Origin: Deltaproteobacteria bacterium
GTDB taxonomy: Bacteria; Desulfobacterota; Syntrophia; Syntrophales; JACQWR01
NCBI GenBank assembly: GCA_016209105.1
Contig: JACQWR010000027.1
Location: forward strand, 65,497-100,724
Direction: 5' to 3'
Length of the DNA stretch: 35,228 nucleotides
The notes under the pieces are model-generated. The model was not told the origin of the DNA. It saw only the letters and a program-made list of their open reading frames with translations, and searched no databases. The translations under genes and the position numbers were made by a program. This document shows, piece by piece, positions 7,797 through 15,780 of the stretch; within the stretch, counting starts at the first letter, position 1; every line of letters begins with the position of its first letter.

Positions 7797-8648
7797 CTAC
7801 TTTATGGAAAGAAGTTTGGCTTTTGCCGTTCTTGCCTGGTTGGTATTGGGGTAATCCTTGATAACCCTTTGCAACACGAGTTTCGCGCTGGCCTTATCGC
7901 CTAAGCCGAAGAAGGAAAACCCCTCTTTCAGCAGGGCATGGGCCACCTTATCGCCCTCGGAATAATTCTTCACCACTTTTTCGTATTCCAGGATCGCGTT
8001 TTCGTACTTCTTCTCAAAATAATAACACTCGCCGATCCAGAACTGCGCGTTGTCCGAGTATTCCGTGTCGGGGAACTGCTTCAGGAAGTTCTGGAACTCG
8101 GTGCGGGCCCTGTCGTATTTGCGGTCTTTAAAAAGCTCATAGGCCGCGGCATACATGGCCTCCTTATTTGTACCTTTCCCGTTTTCCTTGCCGGAGAGGC
8201 CGCCGGCAGCCTGCTTGCCATTGCCCTCACCCGGCTCTTCTTTCTTTCCTATGCCCAGGAAATCCTCAATAAAACTTATTTTAAACAGCACATTATCCAG
8301 CTTTTCCTTTAAACCTTTAACCTCTTCATCCCCGCGGGCGGAGCGTGCCGCGGCAGCCGAAATGTCCTTGCGCAGACCGTCGGTGATGCCTCTGAGTTGC
8401 TGGATGTTGCTCCTGATATCGGTAACATCCGCTCCCGCATCGGCCTGACTCTTCCGGAACGCCGTCACGGCCCCGGTCACCTTTTCCAGATCCTGGTGAA
8501 TAGCCGCTCTCTGAGCCTCCGCCTTCTCGTCGGCAACGGTGATTCTTTGATCCAATTCCCGGCGGGCCCGGTTAAGGTCCTCGGTCGTGGCGCACCCGCA
8601 GAACAAGGCCAAAATACCCAGGGAAAGCAAAAATTGTTTCTTCTTCAA
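7797..8648 (-). CDS. ybgF: Tol-Pal system protein YbgF/CpoB
   Basis: A 283-residue periplasmic protein. The start is TTG at 8648, with GAGG about 8 nt upstream, giving MKKKQFLLSLGILALF and a cysteine (CGC), so it is probably a lipoprotein, unlike E. coli CpoB. Residues about 23-115 are coiled coil rich in Ala, Glu, Arg and Lys (the YbgF trimerisation region). A Gly/Lys-rich linker follows, then three TPR-like repeats from about residue 160: AYELFKDRKYDRARTEFQNF, AQFWIGECYYFEKKY and ALLKEGFSFFGLGDKASA. The protein links the Tol-Pal machine to peptidoglycan synthesis during constriction. It is last in the tol set, 22 nt after pal. Confidence 0.93.
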   Translation of the reverse strand: MKKKQFLLSLGILALFCGCATTEDLNRARRELDQRITVADEKAEAQRAAIHQDLEKVTGAVTAFRKSQADAGADVTDIRSNIQQLRGITDGLRKDISAAAARSARGDEEVKGLKEKLDNVLFKISFIEDFLGIGKKEEPGEGNGKQAAGGLSGKENGKGTNKEAMYAAAYELFKDRKYDRARTEFQNFLKQFPDTEYSDNAQFWIGECYYFEKKYENAILEYEKVVKNYSEGDKVAHALLKEGFSFFGLGDKASAKLVLQRVIKDYPNTNQARTAKAKLLSIK

Positions 8649-8670
8649 TTACTGCACCTCGGCAAGGGAC

Positions 8671-9282
8671 CTACTTTTTTCGGGTAACGACAAAGTGGTC
8701 TCTCCTGTTCTTTGCCCAGGCTTCCTCATTATGTCCCGGATCGAGAGGACGCTCTTTGCCATAGCTTACCGTGCTTACCCGTTTATCGGCAACGCCCAGT
8801 CCGATGAGATATTTCTTTGCTTCCTGGGCTCTCCTTTCGCCGAGGGCAAGGTTGTATTCGGCAGTGCCTCGTTCATCGCAGTGCCCTTCCACGACAACGC
8901 TGTAGTCGCTGTTTTTCGTGAGCCATTCGCCGTGTTTTTTAAGGATATCCCTGTCCCCGGCCCTCAAATTATACTTGTCAAAATCAAAATAAATATCAAC
9001 GAATTCATAGGTTGCCGGCTGGGCCGCGGCGGCGGCCTCCCTCTTCATCGCCGCTTCTCTCTCCGCCTGCTCCCTCAAGGCTCGCTGGCGTGCGGCATCG
9101 TCATCTTTACTTTTATCGGCAGCGACTTGGGGCTGCGCCTGCTTTGTTTCTGTTGCGGCAGCCTCTTCCTTCACCACCGCCTTTTTCGCGCACCCGCTAA
9201 CAAACACGATAGAAAGACAGAAAACCAAGGTGAGCATAAAAATCGTTGCTACGTTTCTTTTCATCATGCACCATCCTTTCAT
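8671..9282 (-). CDS. pal: peptidoglycan-associated lipoprotein Pal
   Basis: A 203-residue outer-membrane lipoprotein. ATG 9282 was chosen because AGGAGG lies 6 nt upstream; a second start, MMKRN, is possible five codons in. The signal peptide ends at lipobox VSGC (C31). A long Ala/Glu/Lys/Arg-rich linker (about residues 32-90) is longer than in E. coli Pal. The C-terminal OmpA domain has IYFDFDKYNLR, VVVEGHCDERGTAEYN, LGERRAQEAK and VSTVSYGKERP, which bind diaminopimelate in peptidoglycan. Pal anchors the outer membrane to the wall and binds TolB. The gene is separated from tolB by an unusually long gap and may have its own promoter. Confidence 0.95.
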   Translation of the reverse strand: MKGWCMMKRNVATIFMLTLVFCLSIVFVSGCAKKAVVKEEAAATETKQAQPQVAADKSKDDDAARQRALREQAEREAAMKREAAAAAQPATYEFVDIYFDFDKYNLRAGDRDILKKHGEWLTKNSDYSVVVEGHCDERGTAEYNLALGERRAQEAKKYLIGLGVADKRVSTVSYGKERPLDPGHNEEAWAKNRRDHFVVTRKK

Positions 9283-9809
9283 CGTTTACCTCCTTTTTAG
9301 ATAGCATGGACAACTTGCCTTCATATTCCTCTGCCTGCAGCATTGCATCGGTCATTAAGGAGAGCTTCTGTCCATACCGCCTGAACCAGAATGGTCCTGG
9401 TTTGAATAATGGGGTGCCATACCAAAATACTCTCTCTTTAGACAACCAAAGCAAAAAAACAGGTTTATAATTTTACAAACCCGCCGCCGGTAATTTCTCA
9501 ACCCTGTTTTACGGGCTCCTTATATTTCCCTATCAAGAAAACCCAATCACGCCTGCCGATAAGGAAACCCGGACGGCAGAAGAAGATACATCGTAACGGG
9601 GCAAAGGTCAACGGAAAAAATAGGGAGGATTTGCTCCCATCCTCATTGCCCGCCCGCCGTCCCTGCCGCCGGGGCATTCAGGGCAAAAAGACATATCGCG
9701 GCTAAAATCCCACCGCCACCGGGCGGTGCTTCTCCGGTAAAAAGGCCGGGAGTTGCCGTGTGCGCTCCTTATACACGACCTGAGCGGACAGCGCCGGATA
9801 TTCTTTCGA
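9283..9809. other. 527-nt non-coding gap inside the tol-pal cluster
   Basis: No frame here looks like a real gene. Structures seen are: a perfect 6-bp stem AACCAG/CTGGTT (9384-9402), a near-palindrome of 20 bp rich in A/T (9462-9481), a terminator-like hairpin (9615-9638) and a 7-bp stem CACCGCC/GGCGGTG (9711-9728). It probably holds the end of the tolB transcript and a separate promoter for pal-ybgF; no promoter could be fixed with confidence. Confidence 0.5.
9615..9638 (-). terminator. candidate intrinsic terminator downstream of tolB
   Basis: Read on the minus strand, GGGAG-CAAATC-CTCCC is followed by TATTTTTT. The stem is only 5 bp but GC-rich with a good U-run. It lies about 170 nt after the tolB stop and before pal, so it may divide the cluster into two transcripts. 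Confidence 0.5.
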
Positions 9810-11147
9810 TCACTCCAGGCGGGGAGACCAGGCGACGCCTGTCGAACCGCCCCCATTCTTGTATAATAATCTCCTGTTTGTTCCATTCGCATTCATAACG
9901 TGGATTTCACTCTTGCCGCTCTTTACCCAGCCGAAAACTATGTATCTGCCATCGGGGGACCAGGAGGGAGACTCGTGGTCCCCCTCATCAAAGGTAAGCT
10001 GCCGGAGATCGTTCCCATCTGTATCTATTGAAAATATCTGATAATTCCTGTTCGTCAACCCCTCGTATGTGATTCTGTTTCCCTTGTATGACCAGGACGG
10101 AGAGGTATTATAGTTCCCCTCATAGGTAAGCCTTTTTACATTAGTGCCGTCGGCATCCATGATGTATATCTGGGGTGAGCCCGATCGGTCGGATACAAAA
10201 ACGATTTTCAGACCGTCAGGAGACCAGGCGGGTGAAACATCAATGGAAAACTGATAGGTCAGCCGCTTGAGCAGGCCGTTTTCCAGATCAAGCAGGTATA
10301 TTTCCGCATCACCATCCTTGCTCAAGGTAAGCAGTATCCTCTTGCCGTCAGGCGACCAGGAACCGGATAGGTTGATGCCGTCAAATCCCGAAACCTTTCT
10401 CGTCGCACCGCCGCCAAGTTCCGTAATATACAGATCGGGTTTCCCATCCTTATAGGAAGTGAAAGAAAGGCGCCGTCCGTCAGGAGACCATCGGGGTGCC
10501 ATAACAATAGAACGGTGGTTGACAATCTTGGCCAGGCCAGAGCCGTCGAAATTAACCGTATAGATTTGCGATGTTTTCCCCTCTTTATTTACAAAGGCTA
10601 TCTTCGTGTTGAAAACACCCTTTTCCCCCGTAAGGGCAAGAAGTATCTCGCCGGCAAATCCCAATACCATAGCTTTTCTGTCCTCGCTGCGGCCTTTGTA
10701 GGACATTGCCGTAAGAAGCTCGCCTTTTACCACGTCGAAAAGCCGGAAATCGGCCTCAATCTCTCCGCCGCGTATAGAATAATTCCCCTTGACCAGGTAT
10801 TCGGCGCCGATCGCCATCCAATCACCGAAGGCAATGGATCCCGGAACCTTGCCGGAAGTTATCTTATCTTCGAGGAACGCCTTCTTGTTCAAGGGATTGA
10901 AAAAGCCCGTCAGCCGCAGGGAATCCGCCAGGGTATCGGGAAACCAGGAAGAAATATTCTCCGGGGAGCTGCCTGGTCCCTCCGCTCTCTCAAAATCAGT
11001 AATGGCGATGGGAAACTGGCGAAACGTGGGAGAATCAATATCAATATATACCTTGCCGAACGCAGTCCCCTTGCAGAAAAGAGACAGGATCAAGAAAAGG
11101 AACGCGGCAATTTTTACAAAATCCGTTCGTCTTGGAATCAATGGCAT
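9810..11147 (-). CDS. tolB: Tol-Pal beta-propeller protein TolB
   Basis: A 445-residue periplasmic protein. The frame extends upstream to 11222, overlapping tolA, but ATG 11147 gives a normal signal peptide (MPLIPRRTDFVKIAAFLFL...GTAFG) and a 22-nt gap to tolA. After cleavage the mature protein begins KVYIDIDSPTFRQFPIAI, the TolB N-terminal domain. From about residue 190 there are propeller blades with the repeated motif W-SPDG: APRWSPDGRRL, SGSWSPDGKRI, SPAWSPDGLKI, SPSWSYKGNRI, SPSWSPDGRYI and VAWSPRLE. TolB binds Pal and cycles with TolA during outer-membrane constriction. Confidence 0.96.
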   Translation of the reverse strand: MPLIPRRTDFVKIAAFLFLILSLFCKGTAFGKVYIDIDSPTFRQFPIAITDFERAEGPGSSPENISSWFPDTLADSLRLTGFFNPLNKKAFLEDKITSGKVPGSIAFGDWMAIGAEYLVKGNYSIRGGEIEADFRLFDVVKGELLTAMSYKGRSEDRKAMVLGFAGEILLALTGEKGVFNTKIAFVNKEGKTSQIYTVNFDGSGLAKIVNHRSIVMAPRWSPDGRRLSFTSYKDGKPDLYITELGGGATRKVSGFDGINLSGSWSPDGKRILLTLSKDGDAEIYLLDLENGLLKRLTYQFSIDVSPAWSPDGLKIVFVSDRSGSPQIYIMDADGTNVKRLTYEGNYNTSPSWSYKGNRITYEGLTNRNYQIFSIDTDGNDLRQLTFDEGDHESPSWSPDGRYIVFGWVKSGKSEIHVMNANGTNRRLLYKNGGGSTGVAWSPRLE

Positions 11148-11169
11148 TACCCCCGAGACAATGACCTTT

Positions 11170-11922
11170 TTATCGTAATTCCGATGAATGAAACCGTATC
11201 CCCAGTTCGATGCTGTTGCCAAACCCCCCGCCCTCAGGCAAGGGAGGAAAGGGACTTGCTTTCTGAACCGCTTTCATTGCCGATTCGTCAAAATAGCGGT
11301 TTCCTGAGCGTTTCTCAAAGCTCAGTTCGGTCACCGCCCCGTTCCTCAGTATCCGTGTATGGACAATCGCCTCGATATTCCCCCTGGGCACAATATCACC
11401 GGGAAGTGCCCACTGAGCCTTGATCATAGACCATATCAGGGCGTAATAGGCGTCCATCCGGACTTTCCCCTCGCTGCCCGCCGTCCGACTCGCCGGCCCT
11501 CCCGATGAAACACGAGGTGTTCCCGCAGAACCCTTTGCAACAGCCGGAGCAGCCGGTTTCGCAGACTGTACCCGTTCCCTGATAGTCTCTACTGCCTTTT
11601 CAACTTCATCGATTCTCCCTTTGCGAGGAATGTTTTTCTCTAAGGGCAAAGACATGCGATCCGGGAGGCTTTTTGTAACGGTTGTCAGGTCCTTGGACAA
11701 TGCACTTCCCCTGTCCCCGGGCGGCACGGAAAAAGCTTTTTCGCCGGATAAAACGGAGGGACCGACCAGCTGGACGGAATAGACGGGACCAAAGGTCCAC
11801 CGGGGGGATGAACGGGGCGAAGAAAAGAATAAGACCGACAGAACCAACGCATGGAACAGGAGGGACAGAAAAATCATACGATTCAAGCCGCATCTGCCGT
11901 CATTGCTTCCGGACATCAACAT
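11170..11922 (-). CDS. tolA: TolA/TonB-family energy transducer
   Basis: A 250-residue protein with one N-terminal membrane helix (about residues 14-33, containing MIFLSLLFHALVLSVLFF). A Ser/Pro/Lys/Ala-rich linker follows, including a predicted helix around RIDEVEKAVETIRERVQS, and then a TonB/TolA C-terminal domain. The last part has YYALIWSMIKAQWALP, HTRILRNGAVTELSFEKRSG and FDESAMKAVQKASPFPPLP, the hallmark of TonB-type C-termini. It transmits proton-motive force from TolQR to TolB/Pal. It starts 7 nt after tolR ends. A second in-frame ATG at 11916 has the better spaced GGGAAG. The linker is much shorter than in E. coli TolA (421 residues), usual in deltaproteobacteria. Confidence 0.9.
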   Translation of the reverse strand: MLMSGSNDGRCGLNRMIFLSLLFHALVLSVLFFSSPRSSPRWTFGPVYSVQLVGPSVLSGEKAFSVPPGDRGSALSKDLTTVTKSLPDRMSLPLEKNIPRKGRIDEVEKAVETIRERVQSAKPAAPAVAKGSAGTPRVSSGGPASRTAGSEGKVRMDAYYALIWSMIKAQWALPGDIVPRGNIEAIVHTRILRNGAVTELSFEKRSGNRYFDESAMKAVQKASPFPPLPEGGGFGNSIELGIRFHSSELR

Positions 11923-11929
11923 CTTCCCG

Positions 11930-12355
11930 TTACCTCGCCTCCTCCGGTGGCTCGGTGATCATCCCCAGCTTATCAACCCCGGCCTTTCTTACTTCGGACA
12001 TGACCTCCACAACGAATCCATAGGGTACGCTCCGGTCCGCCCTCAGAAAGATTTCGCGGTCGATCCTGTTGGCAAATATGTTTTCCAATTTTACACCGAG
12101 ATCGGTCAGGGAAGTTTTGTTCCTGTTGATGAATATCTCTCTGGCACTGTTGACGGTAAGTACCAGCTTTTCCTCCGTTACATCAATGCTCTTCGACTTA
12201 ACCCGGGGAAGGTTGACGTCAATCCCCATCTGAAGCATCGGCGCAGTTACCATGAAAATAATAAGAAGTACCAGAACGACATCAACGAGGGGAGTAACAT
12301 TGATGTCGGAGAAAACCCTGCCTCCGAAACGATTATGCCTTCTTGCAGGTCGCAT
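11930..12355 (-). CDS. tolR: TolR/ExbD-family biopolymer transport protein
   Basis: A 141-residue inner-membrane protein. The N-terminus is basic (MRPARRHNRFGG), then comes FSDINVTPLVDVVLVLLIIF, which holds the single transmembrane helix and the conserved Asp (PLVDVVLVLL) thought to carry protons. The periplasmic part has QMGIDVNLPR, KLVLTVNSAREIFIN and EIFLRADRSVPYGFVVEVM. With TolQ it forms the proton-driven motor. It lies between tolQ and tolA with 7-nt gaps on both sides. Confidence 0.95.
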   Translation of the reverse strand: MRPARRHNRFGGRVFSDINVTPLVDVVLVLLIIFMVTAPMLQMGIDVNLPRVKSKSIDVTEEKLVLTVNSAREIFINRNKTSLTDLGVKLENIFANRIDREIFLRADRSVPYGFVVEVMSEVRKAGVDKLGMITEPPEEAR

Positions 12356-12362
12356 AGTGGGG

Positions 12363-13088
12363 CTATCTCTTCATGGCATTACGTTCGATGGAGTTAAGAA
12401 AGTCGGAAGAAAAGTTCTCCATCTCCAGGGACATGGCCTTGATGCTGTTCAGGTAAACGTTATAGAAAATTACGGCAGGAATAGCTGCCGCCAGGCCGGC
12501 TGCCGTGGCAATAAGCGCCTCCGAAATGCCCGGCGCCACCACGGCCAGTGTCGCAGAGCCTCTCATTCCAACGCCCTTGAAGGTATCCATGATCCCCCAG
12601 ACCGTGCCGAACAGGCCGATGAAAGGACAGACGCTCCCCGTCGTCGCCAGAAAACTGAGGAACGATTCGAGCCCGGTGATCTCGGAATCACTGGCGCTGT
12701 TCAGGGCCCTTTCCATATTCATCACCCCCTTCATTTCAGGGGAAGGGGCTGACGCCCCGCCGGGGTTTTTGCTCATGTTCACCAGTTCCGTGTATCCCGC
12801 CTGGAAAACCTGGGCAACGGTCGAATATTTAAATCTCCGTGCATCCGCAAGTACATCGGACAGCTTGGCGCTTTTCATATAACTTTTTAAAAAAGACCTG
12901 TTTTCCCTTCTTACCCGGCTAAAGTTCAGATACTTCATGAGGATGATGGCCCAGGAGACAACGGAAAAAAAGAAAAGCAGAAGCAGCACAAACTGCACTA
13001 CCATACCTGTGCCGAGCACCATATCAAGAAGACTGCCGTGGAATTGCCCACCCAGCCCGGACGCGGTAACAGACGGAATATCTTTCAC
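12363..13088 (-). CDS. tolQ: TolQ/MotA/ExbB proton-channel family protein
   Basis: A 241-residue inner-membrane protein. GTG 13088 was chosen because AGGAG lies 7 nt upstream; a TTG two codons earlier is too close to that site. The first helix is around GMVVQFVLLLLFFFSVVSWAIILM. A cytoplasmic loop of about 90 residues is followed by two further helices, with the family motif LATTGSVCPFIGLFGTVWGIM and then GISEALIATAAGLAAAIPAVIFYN. The 5-subunit TolQ ring surrounds TolR and uses proton flow to drive TolA. It is first in the cluster, and a candidate promoter lies 41 nt upstream. Confidence 0.95.
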   Translation of the reverse strand: MKDIPSVTASGLGGQFHGSLLDMVLGTGMVVQFVLLLLFFFSVVSWAIILMKYLNFSRVRRENRSFLKSYMKSAKLSDVLADARRFKYSTVAQVFQAGYTELVNMSKNPGGASAPSPEMKGVMNMERALNSASDSEITGLESFLSFLATTGSVCPFIGLFGTVWGIMDTFKGVGMRGSATLAVVAPGISEALIATAAGLAAAIPAVIFYNVYLNSIKAMSLEMENFSSDFLNSIERNAMKR

Positions 13089-13128
13089 TTTCAATCTCCT
13101 TGCAGGGTATTATTTCGTGTTGCGGTTA

Positions 13129-13157
13129 CCTGTAATGGAAAAAGACGGCTTTGTCAA
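13129..13157 (-). promoter_or_regulatory. candidate sigma70 promoter for tolQRA(B)
   Basis: On the minus strand TTGACA (13157-13152) is followed after 17 nt by TACAGG (13134-13129). The -35 is perfect but the -10 is weak. It lies 41 nt upstream of the tolQ start, in the right place for the operon. Confidence 0.45.
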
Positions 13158-13262
13158 GATGTGAATCGCCCCGCATGCATCTCCCGCCCCAGAGAGCGGA
13201 CGGTAAAAGGAACGCGCTCCCGGTCAAAAACATGCTCAGCATGCCCGCCTTCCCCCTTTTGC
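13158..13262. other. intergenic region between divergent tolQ and fmt promoters
   Basis: No gene seen. It holds the perfect palindrome CATGCT-C-AGCATG (13231-13243), which could be an operator or chance. The stretch around 13165-13200 (CCCCGC...CCAGAGAGCGG) vaguely resembles the dispersed hairpin family but is too degenerate to count. Confidence 0.35.
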
Positions 13263-13291
13263 TTGACACGCCGGATACGTTCTCTTATAGT
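13263..13291 (+). promoter_or_regulatory. sigma70 promoter for fmt-rsmB
   Basis: A perfect TTGACA (13263-13268), a 17-nt spacer, then TATAGT (13286-13291). Transcription would begin near 13298, leaving a leader of about 130 nt before fmt. One of the best promoter matches in the window. Confidence 0.75.
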
Positions 13292-13430
13292 TTTCCCGTC
13301 TTAACGCGCCGGAAGCAAATGTCATATCAGCCGCTCAGCGGCATCAGAAGGCGCCGCCGACCGTATAAATCCCCATGGGGAAGGAGAACGCAAGGGCGGC
13401 AGCAAAAGCAGCAAGACCCTGAGGTACAAG

Positions 13431-14378
13431 ATGGCCAAGCCCCGCATACTCTTTATGGGCACCCCGGAATTCGCCGTGCCTTCACTTGCCATACTGGCGG
13501 AGAACAACTATCCCCTTGCGGGGGTTATAACACAGCCTGACAGACCCGGCGGAAGAGGAAGAAAAAACCTGCCGCCGCCGGTCAAGGTCCTTGCTGAAGC
13601 CCGCAACCTGCCCGTTATACAACCGGAACGGCTGGGGGATGAACTTTTTCTCAAACTCTTCGAACGTCTTTCTCCCGACGTGGTCGTTCTGGCCGCCTTC
13701 GGCCAGATTCTCCCCGGAAGCATCATCGCCGCGCCTGTGATGGGTTGCATCAACGTCCACCCGTCCCTGCTGCCGAAATACCGCGGTGCGGCGCCGATAA
13801 ACTGGGCGATTATCCGGGGAGAAGAAAAAACCGGCGTCACCATAATGCAGATGAGTGACGGGATTGATGAGGGGGATATTCTCCTGCAGAAGGAAGTCCC
13901 CATCGGGGCGGAGGAAAATTTCGGTGAACTGCACGACCGCCTGTCCCGGTTGGGCGCGGAATTGCTCCTGAGCACGATCGAGATGATAGTGGCGGGCACG
14001 ACTACGCGCACACCGCAAGACCATGCCGCCGCCACGTATGCCCCACGGTTGAAACGGGAAGACGGTCTTATATCGTGGAATGCCGATGTTGTCGGCATTA
14101 TTCGCCTGATCAGAGGACTCTCCCCTTCTCCCGGCGCTTACACCGTGCTGGACGGCAAGAAACTGAAGATATTTGCTGCGTCAGGAGAAGAGACCTCCGC
14201 CGGAAACATGCCGGGGAAGATCGGCAGAGAAACGGAAAAGGGTCTTCCCGTGGCGGCGCGAAACGGCTACGTCTACCTCAGGGAAATCCAGATAGAAAGC
14301 AAAAAACGAATGCCCGTCCGCGAATTTCTCCGCGGTTACCCGGTCAAGCCCGGTTCCGTCCTCGGCGTCTTTTCCTGA
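13431..14378 (+). CDS. fmt: methionyl-tRNA formyltransferase
   Basis: A 315-residue cytoplasmic enzyme that formylates the amino group of initiator Met-tRNA using 10-formyl-tetrahydrofolate. It begins MAKPRILFMGTPEFAVPSL (family N-terminus). The catalytic region has AAFGQILP, CINVHPSLLPKYRGAAPINW (Asn-His and SLLP signatures) and the conserved Asp in QMSDGIDEGDIL. The C-terminal tRNA-binding OB domain runs from about residue 210 (YAPRLKREDGLISW). GAGG at 13421-13424 is 6 nt upstream of the ATG. The usual neighbour def (peptide deformylase) is not upstream; the next gene is rsmB, also commonly linked. Length matches the family. Confidence 0.97.
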   Translation: MAKPRILFMGTPEFAVPSLAILAENNYPLAGVITQPDRPGGRGRKNLPPPVKVLAEARNLPVIQPERLGDELFLKLFERLSPDVVVLAAFGQILPGSIIAAPVMGCINVHPSLLPKYRGAAPINWAIIRGEEKTGVTIMQMSDGIDEGDILLQKEVPIGAEENFGELHDRLSRLGAELLLSTIEMIVAGTTTRTPQDHAAATYAPRLKREDGLISWNADVVGIIRLIRGLSPSPGAYTVLDGKKLKIFAASGEETSAGNMPGKIGRETEKGLPVAARNGYVYLREIQIESKKRMPVREFLRGYPVKPGSVLGVFS

Positions 14379-14411
14379 TCCGCAGTCTTCGCCTGCAAGG
14401 ACAATAAGAAT

Positions 14412-15758
14412 ATGAAAAAGACTCCCCGCCTTCTGGCCGTGGAAATCCTGAACCGGGTGGAGGAAAGCGACGCCTTTGCGGAACCTCTTTTGGATGCCCG
14501 TCTGTCCGGCAACTACCTGACCGACCTCCGGGACCGGAGACTGCTGACCCAGCTCGTGTATGGCACCCTGAGGATGAAGGGATACCTGGACTGGATCATC
14601 GGCCAACTTTACCGCGGCAAGGCCGGCTCCCTGGAAACGGGCATACAGAATATTCTGAGGACAGGGCTCTACCAGTTGCTGTTCACCGACAGGATACCTG
14701 CTTTTGCCATCCTGGACGAAGCGGTAAAAGCATCAAAAATCATGTATCCGGGACGCGCCGGGCTGGTGAATGCCATCCTCCGGAATGCCCTGCGCAATAA
14801 AGAGGGATTTGTCTGTCCCCCTCTCGATACGGACCCTGCCCTGCATATTTCCCTCTTCTATTCCCATCCCCTTTGGCTGGTAAAAGAATGGATCGGAATG
14901 TTCGGCGCCGATGAAACCATCGCGCTGTGCGAGGCAAACAACCAGATACCTCCGTTCACCCTCCGGGTGAACAGGCTAAAAGCATCGAGGGAAGATGTGC
15001 TCACGGCCATGCGGAGAGAGGGTTTTGAGGTCTCGCCGACGCTCTTCTCCCGGGAAGGGATTGTGATCGAGCTCCCTGCCGTCCCCATCAGGGAAACGAA
15101 TTCCTACCGGGAGGGGTTGATCCAGATTCAGGACGAGGCCTCCCAACAGATCGGTCATCTCGTCGCGCCCCAACCCGGTGAACAGATTCTCGATATCTGC
15201 GCCGGGGCGGGGGTGAAAACCACGCATCTTGCCGAAATCATGGGCAACAGGGGAAGCATTTTGGCCGTTGACATAAACGGAAACAAAATCACTGCGCTCA
15301 GGGAATTGACAGGAAGACTGGGGATTACTATTATAAACGCCAGCGTGAACAATGCCACTGCCGACTTAGGGCGGGAATTTCATGGAAAATTCGACAGGAT
15401 ACTCGTTGATGCGCCCTGCTCCGGTCTCGGTACGCTGAGAAGGAATCCGGAAATCAAGTGGCGCCTTCAGCCGGAAGACATCGAAAACTTTGCCGGCCTC
15501 CAGCGGCTAATACTCATGAGTGCCGCCCGATATCTCAGGAAGGGTGGAACGATCATCTATGCCACATGCACCGTCATGCCCGCGGAAAATGAAGAGATCA
15601 TTGACGAATTTTTAAAGAGACACGGAAATTTCCGCCACGGGCAAGCACCCGATATGATAGATGCACGCATGATTGATGCAGGGGGATATTTTCGGACCAG
15701 CCCACGCCTCCAGGGAACAGACGGTTTTTTCGGGGCCGTACTGGTAAAGACCGGATAA
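14412..15758 (+). CDS. rsmB: 16S rRNA (cytosine-967-C5)-methyltransferase RsmB
   Basis: A 448-residue enzyme that adds a methyl group from S-adenosylmethionine to C967 of 16S rRNA. The N-terminal NusB-like RNA-binding domain spans about residues 1-140 (RDRRLLTQLVYGTLR, GLVNAILRNALRN). The methyltransferase domain has ILDICAGAGVKTTHLAE (SAM loop), VDAPCSGLGTLRRNPEIKW (motif IV cysteine) and IIYATCTVMPAENE (motif VI catalytic cysteine). AAGGA is about 10 nt before the ATG. The gap after fmt is 33 nt, so the two are probably cotranscribed. The SAM loop GAG replaces the more usual AAPGG, a mild variation. Confidence 0.96.
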   Translation: MKKTPRLLAVEILNRVEESDAFAEPLLDARLSGNYLTDLRDRRLLTQLVYGTLRMKGYLDWIIGQLYRGKAGSLETGIQNILRTGLYQLLFTDRIPAFAILDEAVKASKIMYPGRAGLVNAILRNALRNKEGFVCPPLDTDPALHISLFYSHPLWLVKEWIGMFGADETIALCEANNQIPPFTLRVNRLKASREDVLTAMRREGFEVSPTLFSREGIVIELPAVPIRETNSYREGLIQIQDEASQQIGHLVAPQPGEQILDICAGAGVKTTHLAEIMGNRGSILAVDINGNKITALRELTGRLGITIINASVNNATADLGREFHGKFDRILVDAPCSGLGTLRRNPEIKWRLQPEDIENFAGLQRLILMSAARYLRKGGTIIYATCTVMPAENEEIIDEFLKRHGNFRHGQAPDMIDARMIDAGGYFRTSPRLQGTDGFFGAVLVKTG

Positions 15759-15766
15759 CATATCCG
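15752..15766. terminator. possible small terminator between convergent rsmB and crp-type gene
   Basis: CGGATA (15752-15757) and TATCCG (15761-15766) form a perfect 6-bp stem with an ACA loop that overlaps the rsmB stop codon. A T-run begins only about 10 nt later, so termination function is uncertain. Confidence 0.3.
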
Positions 15767-15780
15767 CTGCCCACTCTTTT

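Noticed and set aside
9197..9454. 85-codon frame upstream of and overlapping the pal start on the minus strand
   Set aside because: Its end runs out of frame through pal, and its middle coincides with the pal ribosome binding site; no good start signal.
10515..11423. 302-codon plus-strand frame opposite tolB/tolA
   Set aside because: It crosses two well-supported minus-strand genes and has no recognisable domain.
13231..13243. CATGCTCAGCATG as a specific operator
   Set aside because: A single 6-bp-arm palindrome with no second copy and no linked regulator; kept only as a note in the intergenic entry.
13151..13540. Plus-strand frame overlapping the start of fmt
   Set aside because: It overlaps fmt out of frame and is arginine-rich without motifs; the region is better read as promoter and leader.
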